Shown here: positions 24,658 through 33,317 of the stretch, one piece after another
Layout of the letters: each line of letters opens with the position of its first letter
Numbering within the stretch: the first letter of the stretch is position 1
Assembly (NCBI RefSeq): GCF_015461835.1
Contig: NZ_JACOPX010000018.1
Coordinates: 1-64,000 of the forward strand
Origin: Pseudomonas neuropathica
GTDB taxonomy: Bacteria > Pseudomonadota > Gammaproteobacteria > Pseudomonadales > Pseudomonadaceae
Length of the DNA stretch: 64,000 nt
Direction of reading: 5' to 3'
Translations under genes and position numbers: made by a program
The notes under the pieces: generated by a model
The model's input: only the letters and a program-made list of their open reading frames with translations
Database searches by the model: none
What the model was told of the DNA's origin: nothing

Positions 24658-26193
24658 ATGAACCGCAGCGACGTTCTGATCATCGGCGCCGGCCCGACCG
24701 GGCTGGTGCTGGCCCTGTGGCTGAGCAAACTGGGGGTGCGCGTGCGGATCATCGACAAGGCCTCCGCGCCCGGTACCACGTCGCGAGCGCTGGCGGTGCA
24801 GGCGCGCACCCTCGAGTTGTACCGGCAACTGGACCTCGCCGACACCGTGGTGCGCAACGGCCATCGGGTGGCGGCGGCAAATTTCTGGGTCAACGGCAAA
24901 CCGGTCGCGCAGTTGCCACTGAACCGCATTGGCGAAGGCCTGACGCCGTACGCGTTCGTCGAAATCTTCCCGCAGGATCAACACGAACGGCTGCTGATCG
25001 AGCGTCTTGAAGACTACGGCGTCACGGTCGAACGCGACACCACGCTGGAAAGCTTCGAGGAAACCGGCGACGGCCTCACCGCGCACTTGCGCCTGCCCGA
25101 TGGCGAGCAGGAAATCTGCCAGGCCTGTTATCTGGCGGGATGTGATGGCGCCCGCTCAGTGGTGCGCAAAACCCTCGACACCGGTTTTCCCGGCGGCACC
25201 TATCAGCAGATTTTCTACGTCGCCGACGTCAAGGCCAGCGGCCCGGCGATGAACGGCGAGTTGCACCTGGATCTGGATGAGGCGGACTTCCTCGCCGTGT
25301 TTCCCCTGGCCGGCGAAGGCCGCGCGCGGCTGATCGGCACGGTGCGTGATGAGCGCGCGGATCGCGCCGAAAGCCTGGAATTCTCCGACGTCAGCAGCCG
25401 TGCCATCGAACATCTGAAAGTGCATATCGAAGACGTGCACTGGTTCTCGACCTATCGCGTGCATCACCGCGTGGCCGAGCATTTTCGCAGCGGTCGTGCG
25501 TTTCTGCTCGGCGATGCCGCGCATGTGCACAGCCCGGCGGGCGGTCAGGGCATGAACACCGGCATTGGCGACGCGATCAATCTGGCGTGGAAACTCGCCG
25601 CTGTGCTCAGCGGTGGCGCCGAACCAAGCCTGCTCGACAGCTACGAAACCGAACGCATTGCCTTCGCCCGCCGACTGGTGTCGACCACCGACAAAGTCTT
25701 CAGTTTTGTCACCGCCGAGGGACGCATGGCCGATCTGCTGCGCATGCGTGTGGCACCGTTTCTGATCCCGAAAATGGCTTCGTTCGAGGCCAGTCGCGAG
25801 TTCCTTTTTCGCACCGTGTCACAAGTCACCCTCAACTATCGCGGCATGCCGCTGAGCCAGGGCGCCGCCGGCCAGGTGCATGGCGGCGATCGCTTGCCGT
25901 GGGCGCATGATGGTGAGGGGGACAATTACGAACCGCTAAGGCAACCGTGCTGGCAGGTGCATGTGTACGGCGACACCAGCGACGAAATGATCGCCTGGTG
26001 CAATGAACACCATTTACCGCTGCATGTGTTCGACTGGCGCCCCGCGTTTGAAGCGGCGGGATTAGGGCGCAACGGTTTTTATCTGCTGCGCCCGGATACT
26101 TATGTGGCGATTGCCGAGAACAGTGCGGATCCGAAAGTGATTGAACGCTACTTCCGCGATCACGGCATCCGGCCCTACTTCAACTGCCCCTGA
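24658..26193 (+). CDS. FAD-dependent aromatic-type monooxygenase
   Basis: 511 residues of the PHBH/UbiH superfamily. The dinucleotide-binding GAGPTG (10-15) is at the N-terminus. The DG motif is in AGCDGARSVVRKTL, and the GD motif is in FLLGDAAHVHSPAGGQGMNT. The C-terminal part is short and of the thioredoxin-like type found in phenol and polyketide hydroxylases. It would use NAD(P)H and O2 to hydroxylate an aromatic substrate; which one is unknown. GGAGG lies upstream of the ATG at 24658. It stands alone between a terminator and a REP. Confidence 0.92.
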   Translation: MNRSDVLIIGAGPTGLVLALWLSKLGVRVRIIDKASAPGTTSRALAVQARTLELYRQLDLADTVVRNGHRVAAANFWVNGKPVAQLPLNRIGEGLTPYAFVEIFPQDQHERLLIERLEDYGVTVERDTTLESFEETGDGLTAHLRLPDGEQEICQACYLAGCDGARSVVRKTLDTGFPGGTYQQIFYVADVKASGPAMNGELHLDLDEADFLAVFPLAGEGRARLIGTVRDERADRAESLEFSDVSSRAIEHLKVHIEDVHWFSTYRVHHRVAEHFRSGRAFLLGDAAHVHSPAGGQGMNTGIGDAINLAWKLAAVLSGGAEPSLLDSYETERIAFARRLVSTTDKVFSFVTAEGRMADLLRMRVAPFLIPKMASFEASREFLFRTVSQVTLNYRGMPLSQGAAGQVHGGDRLPWAHDGEGDNYEPLRQPCWQVHVYGDTSDEMIAWCNEHHLPLHVFDWRPAFEAAGLGRNGFYLLRPDTYVAIAENSADPKVIERYFRDHGIRPYFNCP

Positions 26194-26207
26194 CCCACCA
26201 CAATCCC

Positions 26208-26299
26208 CTGTAGGAGTGAGCCTGCTCGCAATAGCGTCGTATCAGTCAACATTGATGTCGGTTGGCACTACGCTATCGCGAGCAGGCTCACTCCTACAG
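26208..26299. repeat. REP pair
   Basis: CTGTAGGAGTGAGCCTGCTC and its complement around a spacer, between the convergent monooxygenase and hemB genes. Confidence 0.9.
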
Positions 26300-26318
26300 T
26301 TTGGATTTGCGGTGTTAC

Positions 26319-27293
26319 TTAGATCCCGGCCAATGCCAGATCCATCGCAAAGTAAGTGAAGATCAGATCCGCCCCCGCCCGCTTGATCGCGCCCAGGCTT
26401 TCACGCACCACGCGATCCTCATCAATTGCCCCGGCCTGCGCGCCGAACTTGATCATCGCGTACTCGCCACTGACCTGATACGCCGCCAGCGGCAGGTTCG
26501 AGGCCTCACGAATGTCGCGGATGATGTCGAGGTAAGCGCCGGCCGGTTTGACCATCAGCGCATCGGCGCCTTCCTGCTCGTCGAGCAACGATTCGCGCAG
26601 GGCTTCGCGGCGGTTCATCGGGTTCATCTGATAGCTTTTGCGGTCGCCTTTCAGCGCACTGCCACCGGCCTCGCGGAACGGGCCGTAGAGTGCCGAAGCG
26701 AACTTGGTCGAGTAAGCCATGATCGGAATCTGGGTGAAACCGGCGGCATCCAGCGCCTGACGAATCGCTCGCACCTGACCGTCCATCGCCGCCGACGGCG
26801 CGATCACGTCGGCACCGGCGCGAGCAGCGGCTACAGCCTGTTTGCCGAGGTTGATCAGGGTCTGGTCGTTGTCGACTTCATGGTTGTGCATCACGCCGCA
26901 ATGGCCGTGATCGGTGTATTCGCAGAAGCAGGTGTCGGACATCACGATCATCTCCGGCACAGCGTCCTTGGCGATGCGCGACATGCGCGAGACCAGACCG
27001 TCTTCGCGCCAGGTGTCGCTGCCGTTGCTGTCCAGATGATGCGACACGCCGAAGGTCATCACCGACTTGACGCCAGCACGGGCATAACGCTCGATTTCGC
27101 TGGCCAGTTTGCGCTCGGGAATGCGCATCACCCCGGGCATGCTCTTGATCGGCACGAAGTCATCGATTTCTTCCTCGACAAAAATCGGCAGCACCAGATC
27201 ATTCAGGCTGAACTCGGTTTCCTGGAACAGGCTGCGCAGGCTCGCATTGCGGCGCAGACGGCGGGGACGTGCTTCGGGGAACTGACTGGACAT
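26319..27293 (-). CDS. hemB: Delta-aminolevulinic acid dehydratase (porphobilinogen synthase), zinc type
   Basis: 324 residues. Schiff-base lysines are Lys197 (AYSTKFAS) and Lys249 (LMVKPAGAY). The metal site reads DTCFCEYTDHGHCG, with Cys122, Cys124 and Cys132, which is the zinc-binding form. It condenses two 5-aminolevulinate molecules to porphobilinogen in haem biosynthesis. Overall the protein looks far closer to E. coli HemB than to the Mg-type enzyme (ALDPFTTHGQDG motif) that I recall as the main Pseudomonas HemB. This may be a second copy. The start at 27291-27293 leads into MSSQFPEARPRRLRRN. Confidence 0.94.
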   Translation of the reverse strand: MSSQFPEARPRRLRRNASLRSLFQETEFSLNDLVLPIFVEEEIDDFVPIKSMPGVMRIPERKLASEIERYARAGVKSVMTFGVSHHLDSNGSDTWREDGLVSRMSRIAKDAVPEMIVMSDTCFCEYTDHGHCGVMHNHEVDNDQTLINLGKQAVAAARAGADVIAPSAAMDGQVRAIRQALDAAGFTQIPIMAYSTKFASALYGPFREAGGSALKGDRKSYQMNPMNRREALRESLLDEQEGADALMVKPAGAYLDIIRDIREASNLPLAAYQVSGEYAMIKFGAQAGAIDEDRVVRESLGAIKRAGADLIFTYFAMDLALAGI

Positions 27294-27435
27294 GGGGGTC
27301 TTTCCTGAAAACGGCAGATGAGACGAAAGTCGTAGGGGGCGAAGCTTATGCCTTGCGGGGCGCGCGGTACAAACCTGGATCAATCAAGAGTGCATTACCG
27401 GGGGTGTAATAATCATCCGGTTTTTGCACATTCCC

Positions 27436-27526
27436 TTGTAGGAGTGAGCCTGCTCGCGATAGCGGTGTGTCAGTCAACATTGATATCGACTGATACACCG
27501 CTATCGCGAGCAGGCTCACTCCTACA
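27436..27526. repeat. REP pair
   Basis: Arms of the GTAGGAGTGAGCCTGCTCGC type with extended inner complementarity (GATAGCGGTGT / ACACCGCTATC), upstream of hemB and downstream of the GST gene. Confidence 0.9.
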
Positions 27527-27541
27527 TGGGTTTGTATGTAG

Positions 27542-28240
27542 TCAGGAGGGAATGGTCAGGCCGCGAACCACCGCTGGGCGGGCGAGGAAGCGTTCCAGTA
27601 CGCGGGTGACATTCGGGAAGTTGTTGATCCCGACCAAATCACCGGCCTCATAAAACCCGATCAAGTTACGCACCCACGGGAACGTGGCGATATCGGCAAT
27701 GGTATAGCGCTCGCCCATGATCCAGTCACGGCCCTCGAGCCGGCCGTCGAGCACCTTGAGCAGACGTTTGCTTTCATCGACGTAACGATCACGCGGGCGC
27801 TTGTCCTCGTAATCCTTGCCAGCGAATTTGTTGAAGAAACCGAGCTGGCCGAACATCGGACCGATGCCGCCCATCTGGAACATCAGCCACTGGAGGGTTT
27901 CGTAGCGCTGCGCACCTTCCTGCGCGAGCAACTGGCCGCTTTTGTCGGCCAGATAAATCAGGATCGCACCGGATTCGAACAGCGCCAGTGGCTGATCTTC
28001 GGGGCCATGCGGATCCAGGATTGCCGGGATCTTGTTGTTCGGGTTCAGCGAAAGGAACTCGGCAGACAATTGATCATTGCTGTCGAAAGCGACCTTGTGC
28101 GGTTCGTACGGCAGGCCGATCTCTTCGAGCATGATCGAGACTTTGACGCCGTTGGGCGTCGGCAAGGAATAGAGCTGAATCCAGTCTGGGTACTGCGCCG
28201 GCCACTTCTGGGTGATCGGGAACGCGGACAGATCGGTCAT
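27542..28240 (-). CDS. YghU/YfcG-like glutathione S-transferase
   Basis: 232 residues beginning MTDLSAFPITQKWPAQYPDW. It has the N-terminal extension of YghU-type nu-class GSTs before the fold (LYSLPTPNGVKVSIMLEEIG). The P-T-P-N-G active-site loop, the segment NPNNKIPAILDPHG and the ES residues of FESGAILIYL are all present. Such enzymes reduce disulfides using glutathione. The ATG at 28238-28240 begins the usual family sequence; an in-frame ATG nine bases upstream is possible. No operon partner is evident. Confidence 0.9.
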   Translation of the reverse strand: MTDLSAFPITQKWPAQYPDWIQLYSLPTPNGVKVSIMLEEIGLPYEPHKVAFDSNDQLSAEFLSLNPNNKIPAILDPHGPEDQPLALFESGAILIYLADKSGQLLAQEGAQRYETLQWLMFQMGGIGPMFGQLGFFNKFAGKDYEDKRPRDRYVDESKRLLKVLDGRLEGRDWIMGERYTIADIATFPWVRNLIGFYEAGDLVGINNFPNVTRVLERFLARPAVVRGLTIPS

Positions 28241-28324
28241 GGGAAGCATCCAGTCACAATTTAAAGCCAGATCATAATTCAGAGCCGCCGCAGCCTGTGA
28301 TCTTTTGGCCAGTGCTCGCCCACA

Positions 28325-29731
28325 TCAATCCTCGATAAGGCGGTCAAGCCACGCATATTCAATTTTGTTGCGCTGCAACGTCTGCAGGCTTTTCGCCGCG
28401 TAAACAACGCTGTCAGCATTGTTCGCGGCCATGTGCGCGCGCATTTGCGAATTGGCATTGAACAGGTCAACCGCCGTATGAAGATCCAGATCGTCGTCGA
28501 CGCCCAGGTAATCACTGACACCGAACAAAAAGCTCTCGTGATCGTCCCCGAAGGCCTTCAAGTAGTCGACCGTCAATCCACCACGCATGATCGCTTCGGA
28601 AACACCGCGCTCCGGCACGTCATAAATGCTTGGCAAATCCGGGTTCAACAAACCTTGCAGATGGTTGTTCAGATAGAAGAAATCTGCGGCGTTGGGCCCG
28701 ATGGCCTGAAACCGGTCAACTCTGTTGGTGTGCAACATTTCATGGCCCAGCGACATACTCAAAATTCCACGTCGCATGTACTTTCGGTTGATGAAGAACC
28801 GGCCATGAAAATCTCTTTTGTACATCCAGGCGGCGGCGTCATTATCGACATCAACGCCGATAAATTTTTCCTCCCCCCACACGCCCTGATACTCCCTGGA
28901 CAGCGCCAGGCCTCGCGAGACTGACTCAGCGAATTGCCCTGCAACGACTCGATGATCAGCGCCAAAGAAGCTTGTGTAAATCGCATCGGCATCTTGCAGA
29001 TTTTGACCTATGGCGTAATTGGCATCAGAGAAAACCGTTTCGATCGCCCGCAACTCCGAACGAATGAGTGCTGCTTGTTTTGGCTTGAACTGCTTCAACC
29101 CACGCGCAACCAGGGTGGCACCGATCAACGTGTCACGCTCGATCATGTCTTCGCTGCCATCATGAATCCGTTTTTTTGCGTTCGACTCATTTCTGATGCC
29201 GCGAATCAGCTCATCTATATCGATATCAATCACGTTGACTAAGTCAGAGGAAGGCTGAGCAGCGGCGAGCTTCCACAGCCTGTTTTGCGGATCAAAGATC
29301 AGCGCCGGCCCGGAAGCTGCCAATTCGGATGCCAATGTCGCCCGATACTCGCCGGTTGCTGCTGTTTGCCGAACCTGAACGATCTCGTCGCGAGCAATAT
29401 CGACGTATTGGCGCCCGTTGAAGATCCTCAAGCCCTGGGCATCGGCCGCAGGCAAGCTGGCCGGTGATTTCAAGCGATAGTGTTCAAGTGATCCGACCAC
29501 AGGACGAATAGGTAAAACCCCGGCAGACGGCAATGCTGAGACCGTGAAAGGTGCAGTGGACATTTCAGGTTGATTGGCAGCCGCCACCTGCGTTTGCGGC
29601 TCATCAAGCCGCGAATTCTTCACCGGCCCGTCGTCGGCGAGCACACCGTTGCTTCTTTTACGAGACGGGTTTGCGTCTGCCAGTCCAGGGCTGGACAGCG
29701 AGTGGGTGGCGGTTTTGCGAACAATGCCCAT
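28325..29731 (-). CDS. Putative secreted zinc metalloprotease effector (HEMLH zincin)
   Basis: 468 residues with no signal peptide. The first 90 residues are polar and probably disordered. At about 100-160 a small domain (FNGRQYVDIARDEIVQVRQT, then FDPQNRLWKL) resembles a module common in large Pseudomonas toxin-like proteins. The C-terminal half carries HEMLH at 330-334 (MSLGHEMLHTNRVD), an HExxH zinc site, as in the M91 effector group (NleD, HopH1). AAGGA precedes the ATG at 29729-29731. Codon use looks less GC-rich than the neighbours, suggesting acquisition. An effector function is inferred from layout alone, and I cannot tell the secretion route. Confidence 0.65.
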   Translation of the reverse strand: MGIVRKTATHSLSSPGLADANPSRKRSNGVLADDGPVKNSRLDEPQTQVAAANQPEMSTAPFTVSALPSAGVLPIRPVVGSLEHYRLKSPASLPAADAQGLRIFNGRQYVDIARDEIVQVRQTAATGEYRATLASELAASGPALIFDPQNRLWKLAAAQPSSDLVNVIDIDIDELIRGIRNESNAKKRIHDGSEDMIERDTLIGATLVARGLKQFKPKQAALIRSELRAIETVFSDANYAIGQNLQDADAIYTSFFGADHRVVAGQFAESVSRGLALSREYQGVWGEEKFIGVDVDNDAAAWMYKRDFHGRFFINRKYMRRGILSMSLGHEMLHTNRVDRFQAIGPNAADFFYLNNHLQGLLNPDLPSIYDVPERGVSEAIMRGGLTVDYLKAFGDDHESFLFGVSDYLGVDDDLDLHTAVDLFNANSQMRAHMAANNADSVVYAAKSLQTLQRNKIEYAWLDRLIED

Positions 29732-30135
29732 AAAAATCCTTTTTTTAAGAGTGCTGCCCAATGAAAAACCAGGCAGACGTCGCGATAGTCGTCTATCACA
29801 CAGGCGCCATTGCAATCGACTGAGCAGCATCGGGTGCGGTACATGGATATCGCACATAAAAGGGAGTTTTATGCATTCTCGAGGAGCCGGCGCAAAAAAA
29901 CGTCTGCTGCGTCGAACCGTAACATCCTGTCGCTAACCTGTGCCCAAGCCGTTGAAGTTTGCCGCTAAAGTGCCACGCACTCGTACGGATCGAACCAAAT
30001 CGGCCCCAAGGGACTCTGAGCTATGGCTTTGTTGCAGAGGAAGCCGTTCACGACAGGGAAAACACCCGGCGCTGGGAGCCCGCGGTGTAAAGGTTTGTCA
30101 GCCTTAACCGAATTTGCTGAAGAACCTTTTATTTC
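29732..30135. other. Non-coding gap upstream of the effector candidate
   Basis: About 400 bp between divergent genes. The only small frame with a good ribosome site (AGGGAG) is a 21-codon ORF at 29871-29936 (+), basic and without recognisable features. I see no RNA gene or clear terminator. Confidence 0.4.
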
Positions 30136-30810
30136 ATGACGATCCTTATGCGATTCGCCAAACGTTTCAAACACCGCGCATATGTGGCCCTGCCTTCCCT
30201 GCTGGCCGTCAGTGCGCTGTTCCTGTCGCTGGAGTCCAGCGAAAGCCGCGCGCAACCGGTGGACGGTACCCAGACGCTGGTGTTCCTGCGCCATGCGGAG
30301 AAACCTGAAGGTGGCCTCGGCCAGCTCAACTGTCAGGGCCTGAACCGCGCCATCGACCTGTCGACGCTGCTGCCGGAGAAATTCGGCAAGGCCGATTACG
30401 TGTTTGCCGCCAACCCGACGCGCAATGTCGAGGAAGGTGAGCTGGATAATTCCTACAGCTACATTCGCCCGCTGATGACCATCAGCCCCGCCGCGATCAA
30501 GCTCGGCCTGCCGGTGAACATCGAATTTTCGGCCAACGACACCAGCGATCTGGCCCGCGAACTGCTGGAAGACAAGTATCACAACTCGACGATCTACACC
30601 GCCTGGTCCCACGGCTATCTGCCGGAGCTGATCAACAAGGTGGCGGGTAACGCGGTCGGCGAGAAACAGAACATCACCGATGACTGGGCGGGCAACGATT
30701 TTGACTCGCTGTACGTGCTGACGCTGACCTGGCACAACGGCAAGGCCAGTCTGCAGAGCCACAGCTACAAGCAGGGGCTGGATCATGGCAAGGAAACCTG
30801 CCCGACCTGA
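30136..30810 (+). CDS. Histidine-phosphatase-superfamily-like exported protein
   Basis: 224 residues with an N-terminal membrane/signal segment (VALPSLLAVSALFLSLESS, about 16-34). The sequence LVFLRHAEKPEGG (about 48-60) matches the phosphohistidine RHxE core of the histidine phosphatase superfamily. A WSHGYLPEL segment may supply the second histidine. It probably works in the periplasm or at the membrane on an unknown phosphoester. No good ribosome site is visible. The ATG at 30136 was taken because it keeps the hydrophobic segment; ATG 30148 is an alternative. Confidence 0.75.
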   Translation: MTILMRFAKRFKHRAYVALPSLLAVSALFLSLESSESRAQPVDGTQTLVFLRHAEKPEGGLGQLNCQGLNRAIDLSTLLPEKFGKADYVFAANPTRNVEEGELDNSYSYIRPLMTISPAAIKLGLPVNIEFSANDTSDLARELLEDKYHNSTIYTAWSHGYLPELINKVAGNAVGEKQNITDDWAGNDFDSLYVLTLTWHNGKASLQSHSYKQGLDHGKETCPT

Positions 30811-30829
30811 GTTTTGTGTGGCCTGACCG

Positions 30830-30933
30830 GGCCCCTTCGCGAGCAAGCTCGCTCCCACAGGGATCGGAGTCAGGCATACCATTTGTGTTAAATGAAGATC
30901 CAATGTGGGAGCGAGCTTGCTCGCGAAGAGGCC
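30830..30933. repeat. REP pair in inverse orientation
   Basis: GCGAGCAAGCTCGCTCCCAC and GTGGGAGCGAGCTTGCTCGC face each other with their tails inward, the opposite of the other pairs here. GGCC ends the element on both sides. Confidence 0.85.
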
Positions 30934-30946
30934 AGCCGCCACAACC

Positions 30947-32050
30947 TCAAGCCTCCCGGCTCACCCGCTCGCGAAGATACTCCAGCACCGCCCCACGCTC
31001 CCCGGCAAACTCGATCCGCCCGCCCTTCTTCTCACGCTGGAACACATACATCGGGTCGTAGTACTCACGCAGCAAGCCTTCGATCCAGCCGCGATGCAAA
31101 TCCACCGCGCCGCTGCGCCCCTGCTCGATCAACGCCTCTTCCATCACCAACAGTATTCGCCGATGACGTTCGCCACCGAGGCGTTTTTGCACATTGTTGA
31201 GGCTTTCCAGCAGGCGTTCAGAGAACAACGTGAAGCCCTCTTCACCGTGCACAGCCGTAAATTCCGCAGACAGATCCACCACGTAATCACGCAGAATCCG
31301 CTCCACGCGATCGTCAAAACTGTCTTCCAGCCAGACCATCGGGTACTGCTGCATGCCCTGATACAGCGGCAGCGGCAAGGCGCAACTGCCGACCACCCGA
31401 CTCTCGTCCTCCAGCACGAACTGCGTAAACCCCGCGTCGCGTTTCTTGAGAATGTCGATGGCCAGGCGGTTTTCAAAATCGATGTTCGACGGCTGTCCGG
31501 TGGCGCGTTTGCCGAAGCTTGAGCCACGATGATTGGCGTGCCCTTCCAGGTCCAGGCCATTGCGCAACTGCACCAGCACTTCGGTCTTGCCAGTGCCGGT
31601 CATGCCACCGAGCAGGACGAAATCACATTGCGCGATGGCCTGTTCAAGGGTGTCGATAAGGAAGTTGCGCATCGCTTTGTAACCACCGCCGATGCGCGGA
31701 TAGTCGATGCCGGCCTCGTCACGCAGCCATTGCTGGGTGATCTGCGAGCGCAAGCCGCCACGAAAACAATACAGATAACCCTCAGGATGGGCGCGGGCAA
31801 AATCGGCCCAGGCCTGGATGCGCTCGGCTTTCACCGTGCCCGAGACCAATTGATGGCCCAGCTCGATGGCGGCCTGCTGGCCGTGTTGTTTGTAGCAAGT
31901 GCCGATCTTCTGCCGTTCGACGTCGTTCATCAGCGGCAGATTGACTACCCCGGGGAACGCACCGTGGGAGAACTCGATCGGCGCGCGGGCATCCATCAGC
32001 GGCCGGTCGTTGAGGAAAATGTCTCGGTAGTCAGTGCAGTCGCGGAGCAT
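30947..32050 (-). CDS. mnmH: tRNA 2-selenouridine synthase
   Basis: 367 residues. The N-terminal rhodanese domain carries catalytic Cys95 (YLYCFRGGLRSQ), and a P-loop GMTGTGKT (149-156) starts the C-terminal domain. MnmH (SelU) replaces sulfur by selenium at the wobble 2-thiouridine of tRNA, using selenophosphate. Length and both motifs match E. coli. The ATG at 32048-32050 overlaps the selD stop codon (TGATG), so it is co-transcribed and coupled with the gene that makes its selenium donor. Confidence 0.96.
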   Translation of the reverse strand: MLRDCTDYRDIFLNDRPLMDARAPIEFSHGAFPGVVNLPLMNDVERQKIGTCYKQHGQQAAIELGHQLVSGTVKAERIQAWADFARAHPEGYLYCFRGGLRSQITQQWLRDEAGIDYPRIGGGYKAMRNFLIDTLEQAIAQCDFVLLGGMTGTGKTEVLVQLRNGLDLEGHANHRGSSFGKRATGQPSNIDFENRLAIDILKKRDAGFTQFVLEDESRVVGSCALPLPLYQGMQQYPMVWLEDSFDDRVERILRDYVVDLSAEFTAVHGEEGFTLFSERLLESLNNVQKRLGGERHRRILLVMEEALIEQGRSGAVDLHRGWIEGLLREYYDPMYVFQREKKGGRIEFAGERGAVLEYLRERVSREA

Positions 32051-33084
32051 CAAATCACCTCGACTGCGTTCGTCTGTCGCTCAACCAGTTCGCCGATTGG
32101 CGCAAGGTTCAGACCCAGTTCGGCGGCGACAGCGAGGAATTCTTCGTTGCCTTCAGGCGTCACGGCGATTAGCAGACCACCGCTGGTTTGCGGGTCGCAG
32201 AGCACGCGTTTATGCAACTCCTGCACACGGCCGACCTTGCTCGCATAGCTGTCGAAGTTGCGCAGCGTACCGCCGGGGACACAGCCCTGATCGAGGTAAT
32301 ACTCGACGCTGTCCAGACGCGGTACGCGGTCATAGGCGATGCGTGCGGTGAGCTGGCTGCCATCGGCCATTTCCACCAGATGCCCGAGCAGGCCAAAACC
32401 GGTGACGTCGGTCATCGCCGTGACACCGGCAAGTTTGCCGAAGCGGCTGCCGGGTTTGTTCAGGGTGCACATCCAGTCGCGGGCCACGCCGACGTCGGCG
32501 GCGCGCAGCTTGCCTTTCTTTTCGGCGGTGGTGAGGATGCCGATGCCCAGCGGTTTGGTCAGGTACAACAGGCAACCGGCGGTGGCGGTGTCGTTGCGCT
32601 TCATGTGGCGCTTTTCCACCAGTCCGGTGACGGCGAGGCCGAAGATCGGCTCTGGCGCATCGATCGAATGCCCGCCTGCCAGTGGAATGCCCGCCGCGTC
32701 GCACACGGCACGGCCACCGCGAATCACTTCACGCGCCACTTCCGGCGCCAGCACATTGACCGGCCAGCCGAGAATCGCGATGGCCATCAGCGGATCACCG
32801 CCCATCGCGTAGATGTCACTGATCGCGTTGGTCGCGGCAATCCGGCCGAAGTCGAACGGATCGTCGACAATCGGCATGAAAAAGTCGGTGGTCGAGACCA
32901 CACCGCGCTCGGCATCAATTTCGTACACCGCCGCGTCATCGCGCGAGGCATTGCCGACCCACAGTTTCGGATCCAGGTTCTGGGCACCGCTGCCGGCCAG
33001 AATCACTTCCAGCACCTGCGGGGAAATCTTGCAGCCGCAACCGGCGCCGTGGCTGTATTGGGTCAGACGAATCGGCTCGCTCAT
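32050..33084 (-). CDS. selD: Selenophosphate synthetase
   Basis: 344 residues with the catalytic N-terminal loop HGAGCGCK (Cys16 and Lys19), the AIR-synthase-like fold and the segments VSTTDFFMPIVDDPFDFGRI and LAGGHSIDAPEPIFGLAVTG. It makes selenophosphate from selenide and ATP. A Cys, not a selenocysteine, occupies the active site. It is the first gene of the selD-mnmH operon. No selA or selB is visible, so here its evident use is tRNA selenation. Confidence 0.97.
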   Translation of the reverse strand: MSEPIRLTQYSHGAGCGCKISPQVLEVILAGSGAQNLDPKLWVGNASRDDAAVYEIDAERGVVSTTDFFMPIVDDPFDFGRIAATNAISDIYAMGGDPLMAIAILGWPVNVLAPEVAREVIRGGRAVCDAAGIPLAGGHSIDAPEPIFGLAVTGLVEKRHMKRNDTATAGCLLYLTKPLGIGILTTAEKKGKLRAADVGVARDWMCTLNKPGSRFGKLAGVTAMTDVTGFGLLGHLVEMADGSQLTARIAYDRVPRLDSVEYYLDQGCVPGGTLRNFDSYASKVGRVQELHKRVLCDPQTSGGLLIAVTPEGNEEFLAVAAELGLNLAPIGELVERQTNAVEVI

Positions 33085-33146
33085 GGGGGAGTCTCAGGCT
33101 GTTGATGGGGCCGATTCTAGCAGAGCGCGAGGCAGCAGTTTTTTGA

Positions 33147-33254
33147 TCGTTCCCACGCTCCGCGTGGGAATGCAGACCGGGACGCTCCGCGTCCCTTCCG
33201 GAGCCGGAACGCGGAGCGTCCCTAGAGGCATTCCCACGCAGAGCGTGGGAACGA
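33147..33254. repeat. Nested palindromic repeat upstream of selD
   Basis: Outer arms TTCCCACGCTCCGCGTGGGAA and a counterpart ending GCGTGGGAACGAG each fold on themselves. Inner arms (GGGACGCTCCGCGTCCC and GGAACGCGGAGCGTCCC) pair as well. This is a known style of Pseudomonas intergenic repeat, unlike the REP pairs. Confidence 0.75.
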
Positions 33255-33271
33255 GCAGCTTGAGGCAAGGC

Positions 33272-33296
33272 AAAAAAAACCGCCCTCGCGGGCGGC
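33272..33296 (-). terminator. Terminator of the giant autotransporter gene
   Basis: On the minus strand GCCGCCCGCGAGGGCGGT forms a stem and is followed by a run of eight T, starting about 22 bp after the stop codon. Confidence 0.92.
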
Positions 33297-33317
33297 TAAA
33301 AGTGCTTCGACCCTAAA

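Noticed and set aside
29871..29936. A 21-codon ORF with an AGGGAG ribosome site
   Set aside because: Too short and basic to support without conservation data; listed only in the gap description.
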